The notes under the pieces are model-generated. The model did no database searches. It worked only from the letters and a program-made list of their open reading frames with translations, and had not been told where the DNA came from. From JAYODW01 sp038116745 (GTDB lineage: Bacteria; Pseudomonadota; Gammaproteobacteria; Ga0077536), in NCBI GenBank assembly GCA_038116745.1, contig JAYODW010000052.1:1-30011 (forward strand): a stretch of DNA of 30,011 bases. Reading direction: 5' to 3'. Position 1 is the stretch's first letter, and the number at the start of each line of letters is the position of its first letter. A program made the translations under genes and the position numbers. Below are positions 6,194-14,838 of this stretch, piece after piece.

Positions 6194-7575
6194 TTACCCG
6201 CCGAGCTTACGAAGCGCTGCACGATGGCTCGGTAGTCTTCAACCGACTGACGATAGCGTTCGATATGGACGGCTTCGTTATTTCCGTGGACACCCGAGAA
6301 TTCGCCCTCTTTAAACAGCATGGCGCTGAAGCCATAGCTCTGGATCCCGAGATCCCGGGTGAAATGGCTGTCGGTAAATCCGCCGGCGACAGAACTCACG
6401 AAGCCTGCATCGGGATAGCGTGCCTTCAGGACAGTCTGGATTGTGCTGACCAGCGGCGTTTCCCACGCCGAGATGGCCGGCGTGAACGCCATATCGACCG
6501 TCACAGTGATCCCCTCGCCCGCAACACGCTCACGGAAATCCGACACGAAAGCGTCGACCGTCCGATCGGGCAGCATGCGGCAATCGATCTGCGCTTCCGC
6601 CCGCGGCGGGACCACATTGACCTTACCCGAGCCCTTCAGCATCGTGATCGAACAGGTATCCCGCAGCAGGCCGTGGTAGCGCGGGTAGTCGCGATGCAAG
6701 GCCTCAACAAGATCAGGGTCTGCCGAGGCTGCCCCGATCTCCCGGAAAGCCGGCTGCAACGCAGGCGGCATGCTGTCCGCCAGTCCACGGAAATAGCGCG
6801 CCACCTCGGGCAACACCCGGACCGGGAACGGCGCCCGCTGCAGCGCCTGCAGTGCATCAAGCAGCCGCGTCACCGCAGAAGACGGACGCGGTGACGAGCC
6901 ATGGCCTGGCATTCCTTCCGCAGCGAGCGTAATCCAGACCGGGACCTTCTGAGTCACCTCAATACTGAACACCTGTCCCGCCTCGCCCAGGCTCCCGCTG
7001 CCGCCCTCGTTAAGCAGGAAGCCAATGTCGGCAAAGACCTCGGGATGTTCCTTGATGACCCATTCAACCCCGTAGGCACCTCCGGCCTCCTCATCTGCTG
7101 TCGCCAGAAACACGACGTCGCGCACCAGCGGCTGTCCAGCGCGCGCTACCGCCGCAAAGGCAAGGAACTGCGCGATGCCCGTTCCCTTCATGTCGATCGC
7201 ACCACGTCCGGCGAGAAAACCGTCTTTCTCAACACCTTCGAAGGGCGGGGTGTCCCAGTATTCGGCGTCCGCGGGGACAACGTCGGTATGCTGCAGAAGC
7301 ATAAGACCGGGCAGATCGCCGCCCGGCAGCCGCGCCCAGATATTGCCGCGACCCGGGGCGGATTCGCCGACCGTGAACTCAATACCCAGCGCGGTAAAAA
7401 GCTCGCTGTAAAACGCCACCGCATTCATTTCATTGCCCGGTGGATTGACCGTATCGACCGCAATAAATCGTGTCAGGAGCTCAATCGGGTCGGGCAGCGC
7501 ATCCTCGACAGCCGTCGCGCACCCCGTGCCTGCCAGCCAGCAGCCGGCTATCAGAAAAAGACTGGTTCGTTTCAC
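6190..7575 (-). CDS. M20-family metallopeptidase/amidohydrolase, exported, probable lipoprotein
   Basis: This 461-residue protein has the M20 zinc-hydrolase motifs: HTDVVPAD (H96, D98), GRGAIDMKG (D128 bridges the metals), DEEAGG (E162 or E163 as general base), and a C-terminal FSGVHGNNEAVHIERY with the last metal histidine. The dimerisation domain between about residues 200 and 330 contains MPGHGSSPRP. The N-terminus MKRTSLFLIAGCWLAGTGCA is a signal peptide with a plausible lipobox at C19. The start is GTG with a G-rich ribosome-binding site. M20 enzymes of this CPG2/PM20D1-like type cleave peptide or N-acyl amide bonds. It follows livF after 63 bases, so it may be the last gene of the importer operon. 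An envelope hydrolase feeding the importer is a reasonable but unproven reading. Confidence 0.9.
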   Translation of the reverse strand: MKRTSLFLIAGCWLAGTGCATAVEDALPDPIELLTRFIAVDTVNPPGNEMNAVAFYSELFTALGIEFTVGESAPGRGNIWARLPGGDLPGLMLLQHTDVVPADAEYWDTPPFEGVEKDGFLAGRGAIDMKGTGIAQFLAFAAVARAGQPLVRDVVFLATADEEAGGAYGVEWVIKEHPEVFADIGFLLNEGGSGSLGEAGQVFSIEVTQKVPVWITLAAEGMPGHGSSPRPSSAVTRLLDALQALQRAPFPVRVLPEVARYFRGLADSMPPALQPAFREIGAASADPDLVEALHRDYPRYHGLLRDTCSITMLKGSGKVNVVPPRAEAQIDCRMLPDRTVDAFVSDFRERVAGEGITVTVDMAFTPAISAWETPLVSTIQTVLKARYPDAGFVSSVAGGFTDSHFTRDLGIQSYGFSAMLFKEGEFSGVHGNNEAVHIERYRQSVEDYRAIVQRFVSSAGN

Positions 7576-7638
7576 TTTTGCCCCCCTGCAAGGCTTACAG
7601 CGTGCTGGCTCCGATGATCTCGGGCACAGTGGCGCTGC

Positions 7639-8370
7639 TTAGCCACCTAGGTAGTAGGTTTTGATGATCTCGTTATTGCGGAGCTCTGCATTGGTAGTCG
7701 CCGCCATTGCGATCTCGCCATTGACGATGATGTATCCGCTGTCCGCGATACGGATCGCCTGGTTGAAGTTCTGCTCCGCCATCAGCACGGTCAGACCCCG
7801 CTGTTCCTTGAGCTCCCCGATTTTGTCGATCAACTGGCGGACCAGAACGGGTGCAAGCCCCACAGACAGCTCGTCAATGAGCAGGATTTTCGGGTCGCTC
7901 ATCAAAGCCCGGGCCACCGCCAGCATCTGCTGCTCTCCTCCGCTCATGCTGCCGGCCAGCTGCGCACGCCGCTCGGCAAGACGCGGAAACATCTCAAAGC
8001 AGTAGTCGAGGTTCTGCATGCAGCAGGCGCGCGCAGCAGGCCGGTAGGCACCGAGCATGAGGTTTTCCTCGACGGTCAGCCGGCCGAACAGATGACGCCC
8101 CTCCGGCACCAGCGCAATCCCGAGATTGACGATCTCGAGCGGACTCCTTCCCGCCAGGTCGAGTCGCTCGCCCGCGCACTCGAACACGATCTCGCCCGCC
8201 TGCGCCGGCAGCAGTCCGGCGATGGTCTTCATCAGGGTGGACTTGCCGTTGCCGTTGGTCCCGAGGAGCGCAACGGTCTGTCCTGCGCCCACGTCTATGG
8301 AGATCCCACGCAAGACCTGGACCGCGCCGTAACCCGCAATGACACCTCTGACCGTGAGACTACTCGCCAA
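7639..8370 (-). CDS. livF: ABC importer ATPase, LivF type
   Basis: This 243-residue ATPase belongs to the branched-chain-amino-acid (HAAT) importer class. It has Walker A GTNGNGKST, signature MSGGEQQMLAVARAL, and Walker B KILLIDELSVGL, where the usual DEPS is DELS as is common in LivF. I chose TTG at 8368-8370, giving ASSLTVRGVIAGYG, which overlaps the livG stop by 11 bases. A further in-frame TTG at 8403 would lengthen the N-terminus by 11 residues. It pairs with LivG as the second nucleotide-binding subunit. The true substrate of the importer is unknown. Confidence 0.92.
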   Translation of the reverse strand: MASSLTVRGVIAGYGAVQVLRGISIDVGAGQTVALLGTNGNGKSTLMKTIAGLLPAQAGEIVFECAGERLDLAGRSPLEIVNLGIALVPEGRHLFGRLTVEENLMLGAYRPAARACCMQNLDYCFEMFPRLAERRAQLAGSMSGGEQQMLAVARALMSDPKILLIDELSVGLAPVLVRQLIDKIGELKEQRGLTVLMAEQNFNQAIRIADSGYIIVNGEIAMAATTNAELRNNEIIKTYYLGG

Positions 8371-9106
8371 GGTAGGCTCGCTCCACAACGGGGTTTCGCA
8401 CAATCAGCTCAGGCGTCCCTTCGGCAATTCTGGCGCCCGCATCAAGGCACACCACCCGCTCAGAGAAACCCATCACCGCACGCATGATGTGTTCGATCAT
8501 CAGCACGGCGATGCCCCGCGCGTTCAGTTCCAGCAGAATCTCCAGCACTTCGTCTATTTCGCCACCTGACAAGCCTGCCATGGCTTCATCAGCGAGCAGG
8601 AGCTGCGGTCGTGCCGCCAGCGCGCGCGCCAGCTCGAGTTTGCGTAGCTCGATCTGGGTGAGTTCCTCGGACTTCGCATCTGCCTTGGTCTGAAGATTCA
8701 TCTGCTCGAGGATATACATGCCCTCGTCGCGGATCTCGCGGGCCTCGTGCTCTGTGCTCGTGCGATGGCTGCCGCGGTGCGCGACGTACTCCAGCGGGAT
8801 CGCCAGGTTCTCGAGCACCGTCATGGAATGAAACGGGCGCGGGATCTGGAATGAGCGCGCAATGCCCAGGCGCGTCCGTCGATGCGCCGGAAGGCGGCTG
8901 ATGTCCTGACCGGCAAGGCGGATTACACCTTGGTCCTGACGCAGCGCCCCGGAGATGCAGTTGATCAGAGTCGTCTTGCCCGAGCCGTTTGGACCGATCA
9001 GACCGACCCGCTCGCCCGGACCAACGACCATATCCACCGCCTGCAGCGCGGTGAAACCACCGAAACGCTTGCTCAGCCCCTGGACCTCAAGCAGCGGAGC
9101 GCTCAC
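8360..9106 (-). CDS. livG: ABC importer ATPase, LivG type
   Basis: This 248-residue ATPase reads APLLEVQGLSKRFGGFTALQ at the start, with Walker A GPNGSGKTT, LivG-specific GIARSFQIPRPF, and Walker B LLLADEAMAGL. The ABC signature is divergent: ELTQIELRKLELARAL instead of an LSGGQ-like core. The Walker B proline is Ala (DEA). The start is GTG at 9104-9106, sharing GTGA with the livM stop (4-base overlap); the frame is open well upstream inside livM, but that is not LivG sequence. It acts with LivF on the LivH/LivM channel at the inner membrane. Confidence 0.92.
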   Translation of the reverse strand: MSAPLLEVQGLSKRFGGFTALQAVDMVVGPGERVGLIGPNGSGKTTLINCISGALRQDQGVIRLAGQDISRLPAHRRTRLGIARSFQIPRPFHSMTVLENLAIPLEYVAHRGSHRTSTEHEAREIRDEGMYILEQMNLQTKADAKSEELTQIELRKLELARALAARPQLLLADEAMAGLSGGEIDEVLEILLELNARGIAVLMIEHIMRAVMGFSERVVCLDAGARIAEGTPELIVRNPVVERAYLGE

Positions 9107-10068
9107 GGTGTCCCGCGCAGTCGGCGCAACAGGCCGATCAAACCCTGCGGCGCAACCACGACGAAAACGATCAGGAGCGCGCCGGTAATAAGCAGATTCA
9201 ACTCCGAGGAGATGGTCACGCGAGCAGCTTCCTGGGCGCTGCCAAGCAGAAGCGCGCCGAGCAGGGGGCCAAGCCAGGTTGCCGTTCCGCCAATCATGGG
9301 CATCGCCAGCGCGTTGACTGCGTAAACGAGACTGAACGCAGACATCGGCTCGATGTAGCCGACCTGGTAAGGCAGCGGAGCGCCAGCGACACCGAACAGG
9401 CAACCGCTCAGGGTTGCGGCAAAAAGCTTCAGTCGAAGAGTCGGGACCCCCATACATTCTGCTGCGTCCTCATCGTCACGGATGGCCGCCAGACCGCGAC
9501 CAATCCATGAGCGTTCGACATAGCGCGCCAGGAGAAGGGCGGCAACGGTGATGCAGCCCATCATCACGAACAGAAACTCGACATAGCTGTGAAACATGAA
9601 CGCCAGCGGTACTTCCCGCGGCGGCAGGATCGAGACCCCAGTGGCGCCGCCGATGAACCGCCAGTTGGTCACCACCGTGTGCATCACCACGGCCAGCGCC
9701 AGGGTGGCAATCGAAAAATAAACGCCGCGCAGGCGCAACGTCAGCAGTCCGGTGATCAACCCGAGCAGTCCAGCCACCAGTCCTGCCGCGGGCACCATGA
9801 GAAAAATCATCCATACCGGCACCTGAAACAAGGGGAACAGCTTGTACAGAAAAACCGTCGTGTAGGCGCCGACCGCGAAAAAAGCAGCGGCCCCAAAATT
9901 GACATAGCCGGCGTAGCCGCCGAGCAGATTCCACGCAGTCGCCAGCACGACGAACTGCAATACCGTGTAGCCGGTCCGCAGATAAAACTCATTACCCACC
10001 AGATGCGGCGCTGCGAACACCAGACCAAGCGCGGTCAGTAACCCGATCCAGAACATTGCTCTGTGCAT
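9103..10068 (-). CDS. livM: ABC importer permease, LivM type
   Basis: This 321-residue integral membrane protein has the usual LivM pattern: an N-terminal helix pair, LQFVVLATAWNLLGGYAGYVNFG (the conserved N-L-GGYAG-vnfG motif), LTLRLRGVYFSIATLALA, the coupling-loop region WIGRGLAAIRDDEDAAECMGV before the final helices, and MIGGTATWLGPLLGALLL. Length is typical. ATG at 10066-10068 follows the livH stop by 3 bases. It forms the translocation path with LivH. Confidence 0.93.
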   Translation of the reverse strand: MHRAMFWIGLLTALGLVFAAPHLVGNEFYLRTGYTVLQFVVLATAWNLLGGYAGYVNFGAAAFFAVGAYTTVFLYKLFPLFQVPVWMIFLMVPAAGLVAGLLGLITGLLTLRLRGVYFSIATLALAVVMHTVVTNWRFIGGATGVSILPPREVPLAFMFHSYVEFLFVMMGCITVAALLLARYVERSWIGRGLAAIRDDEDAAECMGVPTLRLKLFAATLSGCLFGVAGAPLPYQVGYIEPMSAFSLVYAVNALAMPMIGGTATWLGPLLGALLLGSAQEAARVTISSELNLLITGALLIVFVVVAPQGLIGLLRRLRGTP

Positions 10069-10071
10069 GCG

Positions 10072-10944
10072 CTACCGACCGAACAGTCCGGCGGGACGAA
10101 AACCGAGCACCGCAAGCAGGATCCCGAACGACACCGCCGGCGCCCACGAAGGTCCATAAAACGTCGCTACCAGGCTTTCAGCAACACCGAGAAGCAGACC
10201 TGCCACCAGCGTCCCGCTCACCGATCCCAGCCCCGCCAGCACCACAATCGCGAACACCTGCCCGATGTAGACGCGCCCGACTGAAGGCTCAACCGGAATG
10301 ATGATGAGGAGCAAGGAGCCAGCCACGGCACAGCTCCCAAGCGACAGCCCGAACGCAATCTGCTTGATGCGCACAGGATCGGCGCCCATGAGCATCAGCG
10401 CCATTCGATCCTGGGCGACCGCCCGGATTGCGCGACCGGTGAAAGTCCGCCCCAGAAACAGAAGCAACAGAGCCGCCATCGCGAGAGAAACCAGGAAAGA
10501 CAACAGCAGGCGGAGCGGGATCCCGAGCCAGCCGACCTGATAGCTGGCCCCGATATAGCTCGCCTCGGCCACGCGATAGTCGACGCCGAAGCTCATGATC
10601 AGCCCGACCTCGATGATGAACATCAGCCCGAAAAAGAACGCCATCCCGCGCAGCGCCTCTGCGCCGCGACGTTCGAAACTCAGGTAGTAGATCTGATAGA
10701 GCGCCCGCCCGACGAGAAAAAAAAACGGTGTCATCAGCACACCTGCGAGGATGGGGTCGCAGGAAAACCACTGTCCCATCAGGCTCGCTGCGTACGCTCC
10801 GAGCACGATGAAAGCGGGGTGCGCGATATTGACCACATCCAGCAGCCCGAAAGAGACGGACAGCCCGATCGCGAGCGCACAGTAAACACCGCCAAGCAGC
10901 ACGCCAATCGTCAGCGCGTTGCAGAAAAGCTCGAGGTTCAGCAA
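10072..10944 (-). CDS. livH: ABC importer permease, LivH type
   Basis: This 290-residue membrane protein reads GGVYCALAIGLSVSFGLLDVVNIAHPAFIVLGAY at its first helices, the hallmark of LivH (Gly-rich first helix, then a V.NIAH segment). The coupling-helix region is GRAIRAVAQDRMALMLMGAD. The conserved IGQVFAIVVLAGLGSVSGTLVAG lies near the end. The start appears to be TTG at 10942-10944 with no clear Shine-Dalgarno; no better start is seen upstream. It lies 58 bases after the binding-protein gene. Confidence 0.92.
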   Translation of the reverse strand: MLNLELFCNALTIGVLLGGVYCALAIGLSVSFGLLDVVNIAHPAFIVLGAYAASLMGQWFSCDPILAGVLMTPFFFLVGRALYQIYYLSFERRGAEALRGMAFFFGLMFIIEVGLIMSFGVDYRVAEASYIGASYQVGWLGIPLRLLLSFLVSLAMAALLLLFLGRTFTGRAIRAVAQDRMALMLMGADPVRIKQIAFGLSLGSCAVAGSLLLIIIPVEPSVGRVYIGQVFAIVVLAGLGSVSGTLVAGLLLGVAESLVATFYGPSWAPAVSFGILLAVLGFRPAGLFGR

Positions 10945-11002
10945 CCCGACACCTGCCCTGATATCTCCCTCATGTCGCGCGGTTCAGGCCGCTGGCCGTC
11001 TC

Positions 11003-12277
11003 TCACCCTCCGGACTGTTTGCCCTGCACATAAGGCAGCCAGGACCCGGTGGCGAGTGAATCGGGATAGATGACCTGACGCGCTCCAGGAGTATCCAGTG
11101 CTTCCAGTACGTTGTCTTTGGTAAAGCCTTTGTACTGCACCATGAGGGAGCGCGCCTGCTCCCATTCGCCTTTTGGTCCGAAGCGGATCTCTCCGACGGC
11201 GGTCATCGTCGGGTTCTCGTGCAGATAGGCCGCCAGCACGGCGTCGTCTAAGGAGCCAGTGCGGGCAATCGCCTGCCCCAGGAGCTCAAGGTACGCATAG
11301 GCCCACGGCGGCAGATAACGGCCCAGAGGATCCACGCCAGCGTCTTTCGCCCGGTCGCGGTATTTCGCCAGGAACGCCTCGATGGCCGGCGTCATGACCG
11401 ATTTCTCGGGCACGTACCAGTCGTAGTTGACCAGGCCATTCAGCTTGGGACCGAGTGACTCGGCGATCGAGGAATACTGCAGGCCCACCATGCCGCCGCC
11501 GAACATCTTGATGGTCGCAGCCGGGCCGACCTCGCTCAGCGCGCGGACCAGCCCTGAGGAATCCACGGGATACGAGCTGACGAAGACGAAGTCCGGCGCC
11601 ACCGCATTGATTGCACGCACAATCGGGCTGAAATCAGCGGTGGTCAGCGGATAGCTCTTGTCGTAGACCACCCGCATGCCGTTTTCCGCAGCGTTCTTCC
11701 GCCCTCCCTCAGCCGAGTGCTGCGAATACTCGGCATCAGCGCTGACGATGGCGACGGTCTTCAGACCCTGCGCGCGCGCCAGTTCGAAATACCCCTTTGA
11801 GATCCCCTCACGCGGCCTGGGTCCAGCAGGGACGATCTGGAAATAACGGTCGTACCCGTAATCTTCATTGTTAGCGATTCCGAACAGCGCCAGGAAGATC
11901 CGGTTGCGCTGGATCGCCAACGGCAGCGCCGGCGCAATCTGGTTGGTGCCATAACCGGAAACGATGAAGTCCACCCGATCGATATCAAGCAGCTTGGCGT
12001 AAATACCCGGCACAACGGCAGGGTTACTCTGATCGTCGTAGTAGACCAGCTCTACCGGCCGCCCCAGCAGCCCGCCAGCGGCATTCGTGTCTTCCGCCCA
12101 GATCTGCATGGCGATGAGGGCGCTTTTCCCAGCGGCGGCAAGTCCACCCGTCAGCGCCATACCGAAACCGATCCGGATTGGTGTCTGCTCAGCCGCGTAG
12201 GCCGGCGCGACCAGCACCAGCGCGACCAGTACGGCTGCCCGGGCGGCGGACCCGAGCCGGCTCCGTCGTGCTTTCAT
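11003..12277 (-). CDS. ABC importer substrate-binding protein, HAAT family (LivK/AmiC-like)
   Basis: This 424-residue protein starts with a signal peptide (basic MKARRSRLGSAARA, hydrophobic AVLVALVLVAPAYA, cleavage near residue 28-29). It continues as a type I periplasmic binding protein: PIRIGFGMALTGGLAAAGK, WAEDTNAAGGLLGRPVELVYYDDQSNP, DFIVSGYGTNQIAPALP, then the second lobe with LKTVAIVSADAEYS and PDFVFVSSYPVDSSGLVRAL. The YDDQS and TGGL segments match the family that binds branched-chain amino acids, amides, urea or small organic acids. The ligand cannot be told from sequence. It is the first gene of the liv-type operon and lies just past an intrinsic terminator that ends the GST operon, so it may have its own promoter or depend on read-through. 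Confidence 0.92.
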   Translation of the reverse strand: MKARRSRLGSAARAAVLVALVLVAPAYAAEQTPIRIGFGMALTGGLAAAGKSALIAMQIWAEDTNAAGGLLGRPVELVYYDDQSNPAVVPGIYAKLLDIDRVDFIVSGYGTNQIAPALPLAIQRNRIFLALFGIANNEDYGYDRYFQIVPAGPRPREGISKGYFELARAQGLKTVAIVSADAEYSQHSAEGGRKNAAENGMRVVYDKSYPLTTADFSPIVRAINAVAPDFVFVSSYPVDSSGLVRALSEVGPAATIKMFGGGMVGLQYSSIAESLGPKLNGLVNYDWYVPEKSVMTPAIEAFLAKYRDRAKDAGVDPLGRYLPPWAYAYLELLGQAIARTGSLDDAVLAAYLHENPTMTAVGEIRFGPKGEWEQARSLMVQYKGFTKDNVLEALDTPGARQVIYPDSLATGSWLPYVQGKQSGG

Positions 12278-12307
12278 TCAGTTCTGCGCCTCTGTCGATA
12301 AAGTCGT

Positions 12308-12333
12308 AAAAAGCCAGCACGCGGCCGGCTGGC
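12308..12333 (-). terminator. Intrinsic terminator between the GST gene and the importer operon
   Basis: Read on the minus strand: GCCAGC (12333-12328), a 9-base loop, GCTGGC (12318-12313), then five T (12312-12308). It lies 45 bases past the GST stop and 31 bases before the binding-protein start, so it should separate the catabolic genes from the importer, perhaps incompletely. Confidence 0.7.
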
Positions 12334-12377
12334 GGGGCGGCCACTCTAACATCACAGATTCGCGCTGCGGCCGCGTT

Positions 12378-13145
12378 TCAAAGCGCGCCGGTAAATTCCT
12401 CGATCGCGGCGTTCAGCGTATGCAGCGCAGTTCGATTGGCCTGTTTAATGCGCTCCATGGACGGCGGCTCCTGCGAGATATCGCCCAGCTCGCTGAGGGC
12501 CACATGCACGAGATCGTGGCCATCGACCGCGACCATGCGCTCGATCCATCCCTGCACGTTCGGTAACCCGGAAAAGTTGTAGGTGTTGGTAAAACACGCG
12601 CGCGTCTGACCGATCTCCGCGTAGGCCGCGAGATCGGCCAGCGTCAGCGACGCACCGGCAATGAAGGGTTCATTCTTCAGCCAGCCCCGCTCAAGCGCCG
12701 TAAGCGCCGCGGTGAAGCTGGCCTCGGCGTCCGCCCGGACTGCTTCATTGAACGTAAGGTCTTTGCGGATCCTCGGCGCAACCAGCGCCAGGGAAGCAGG
12801 ACGCACATTGCGATGGTGGTAGTGAAGATAGGCGTCCACTCGCCCGCGCTCCTCGGCCCCGTCAGGATAGAGATCGGTCCAGCCGTAACGGTTGCACAGG
12901 TAGCACATGATCGCGTGCGCCTCCCCGAGCACGAAACCGCTTGCGGGATCTTCCAGAACCGGAATAGTGCCCGCCGGATTGCGTGCCAGGAAATCAGGGT
13001 GCCTGCTGCCCGACGGTCCGGAAGAGCCGGGATTGATCAACTGCAGGCGGAACGGCACACGTCTCATCACCAGCAGCCACATCACGGCACGAACCGGCTG
13101 CGAAAAGGGTACGCCGTAGAGAATCAGAGTCGAGTCTGTGCTCAA
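12378..13145 (-). CDS. Glutathione S-transferase, theta-like
   Basis: This 255-residue protein has an N-terminal thioredoxin-like domain (TLILYGVPFSQPVRAVMWLL; VPFRLQLINPG; NPAGTIPVLEDPASGFVLGEAHAIMCYL, with the cis-Pro and the E-A/S glutathione-binding turn) and an all-helical C-terminal domain ending near LTLADLAAYAEIGQ, the N-capping-box region. The catalytic-Ser position early in theta enzymes matches YGVPFSQP. I chose TTG at 13143-13145, with GGAG about 9 bases upstream; the open frame extends further but without family similarity. Theta-like GSTs open epoxides or remove halides. It is the last gene after the BVMO, kinase and acyl-CoA ligase genes and ends at a terminator. Confidence 0.88.
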   Translation of the reverse strand: MSTDSTLILYGVPFSQPVRAVMWLLVMRRVPFRLQLINPGSSGPSGSRHPDFLARNPAGTIPVLEDPASGFVLGEAHAIMCYLCNRYGWTDLYPDGAEERGRVDAYLHYHHRNVRPASLALVAPRIRKDLTFNEAVRADAEASFTAALTALERGWLKNEPFIAGASLTLADLAAYAEIGQTRACFTNTYNFSGLPNVQGWIERMVAVDGHDLVHVALSELGDISQEPPSMERIKQANRTALHTLNAAIEEFTGAL

Positions 13146-13185
13146 AGGGATGTTCTCCGATACGGGCTGGCTACCCGCATTTCCA

Positions 13186-14793
13186 TCAGCTGAACCGGAA
13201 ACCGGCGTAATCGTCAGCCACGATCCTGTCCAGTTCCGCCATGTAGCCTGCCATCCCTCCCATGTAGAACATTGAGGCACGCGGTTTGCCTGGCACGTTG
13301 GCGCCGTTGATCCAGCTGTCTGTCTTATGGAATAGAGTCTGCTCCATGCCTTCACGGCAAAGCTCGACCCAGGCTTTTTCAGTCTCGTGGTCCGTATCAA
13401 TAATGTCGACGCCCCGCTCGCGCGCCGAGGCCACGAGGTCGGTCATCCAGTTGATCTGATACTCGTGCACCAGCGGCTGACTCGTGAATGGCCCGAACGG
13501 TCCGAAAATCATGAACAGGTTCGGGAAGCCGGCAATGCTCATCCCCATGAAGCCCTTGGGTCCTTGTGCCCACTTGTCCTGCAGGCGCAGGCCGTCCCGA
13601 CCGGTGGTATCGATCTTGAGGTAATTCCCGGTAACCGCATCAAAGCCCGTCGCCAGGATGATGACATCCAGCGCAATCTCACCTGCAGCGGTTCTGACAC
13701 CCACCGGCGTCAGGGTCTCGATAGGGTTCGCCCGCACATCGACCAGCCGGACATTGTCGCGATTAAACGTTTCGTAATAGCCATCCACGGCGAGCGGTCG
13801 TTTTGCATAGAGATCGTGGGGGCATAAACGCTCAGCGGTCTCAGGGTCCTGCACAATGGTGCGGATCTTTTCGCGGACAAAATCAGTCGCCGTGCGATTG
13901 GCCTGCTCGTCGACCACCAGGTCCCCGAAGGTCTCGAGCATGAAACCGAACCCACCACCGGCAGCCCATGCTTTTTCGTAGATCCGCGCGCGTTCAGCAG
14001 CGGACACGCTCATCGCCGGCGTCGTACTCTCTTCAAGCCCGAACACGGCTCCCGAGTCGAGCGCCCAGTCAACATAGGCCCGCCGGCCCGCATCCATACG
14101 CGCGCGCCGCTCCGCTGGAAAAGGCCCGCAGCCGAGCGGCACCACATACTGCGGCGTACGCTGAAAGACGGTCAGTTCACCGACCACTGGCGCAATATCA
14201 GTGATCACCTGGATCCCGGTAGAGCCGGTCCCAATCACGCCTACCCGCAGCCCGCTGAGATCCACCGGTTCGTGTGGCCAGCGCGAAGCATGTAGGAGCC
14301 TGCCATTAAAGCGCTCTGTCCCCGGGAAATCGGGGGGTTTGGTCGAAGACAGCAGACCGACCGCTTCAAAAACGAAACGCGCTGCGATCCGCTCGCCGCG
14401 GTCAGTCTCGAGGAACCAGGCAGCCTGCTGCTCGTTCCAGACAGCGCGCGTAACGCGCGTGTTGAAGCTGATCGAGCGACGCAGGTCGTGGCGATCGGCA
14501 ACGGCATTCAGATAAGCCAGCACTTCCGGCTGACGAGGATAGCGCTCTGACCACTGCCACTGGTGGAAGAGCTCTTCGTCGAACGAGTAGCAGTAGATCG
14601 ACGCTTCGGTATCGACACGACATCCTGGATATCGATTCCAGTACCAGGTGCCACCGACATCTCCCGCATCATCGAAGGCGCGCACGGTCAATCCCATCTG
14701 GTCACGCAGGCGCTGCAGCGCGTACAAACCACCGACCCCGCTGCCGATCACCACTGCATCAAGCACGTTGTCACTCCGTGTTTTCAGCACCAT
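13186..14793 (-). CDS. Type I Baeyer-Villiger monooxygenase (FAD/NADPH)
   Basis: This 535-residue flavoprotein inserts oxygen next to a ketone. Motifs: FAD Rossmann VVIGSGVGG (G17, G19, G22), GDVGGTWYWNRYPGCRVD (44-61, typical of cyclohexanone-type BVMOs), the BVMO fingerprint FNGRLLHASRWP (162-173, fits FxGxxxHxxxWP), and NADPH Rossmann VIGTGSTG (G188, G190, G193). A later ATGFD segment (about residue 380) completes the family pattern. Length is usual for the class. ATG 14791-14793 has GGAG 6 bases upstream. It lies 45 bases after the kinase gene and 40 before the GST gene. It would convert a cyclic or linear ketone intermediate to a lactone or ester. The substrate is unknown. Confidence 0.94.
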   Translation of the reverse strand: MVLKTRSDNVLDAVVIGSGVGGLYALQRLRDQMGLTVRAFDDAGDVGGTWYWNRYPGCRVDTEASIYCYSFDEELFHQWQWSERYPRQPEVLAYLNAVADRHDLRRSISFNTRVTRAVWNEQQAAWFLETDRGERIAARFVFEAVGLLSSTKPPDFPGTERFNGRLLHASRWPHEPVDLSGLRVGVIGTGSTGIQVITDIAPVVGELTVFQRTPQYVVPLGCGPFPAERRARMDAGRRAYVDWALDSGAVFGLEESTTPAMSVSAAERARIYEKAWAAGGGFGFMLETFGDLVVDEQANRTATDFVREKIRTIVQDPETAERLCPHDLYAKRPLAVDGYYETFNRDNVRLVDVRANPIETLTPVGVRTAAGEIALDVIILATGFDAVTGNYLKIDTTGRDGLRLQDKWAQGPKGFMGMSIAGFPNLFMIFGPFGPFTSQPLVHEYQINWMTDLVASARERGVDIIDTDHETEKAWVELCREGMEQTLFHKTDSWINGANVPGKPRASMFYMGGMAGYMAELDRIVADDYAGFRFS

Positions 14794-14838
14794 CAGACGC
14801 TCCGCGGCGGCGGGACCCGGGACTCAGACCGACGCCGG

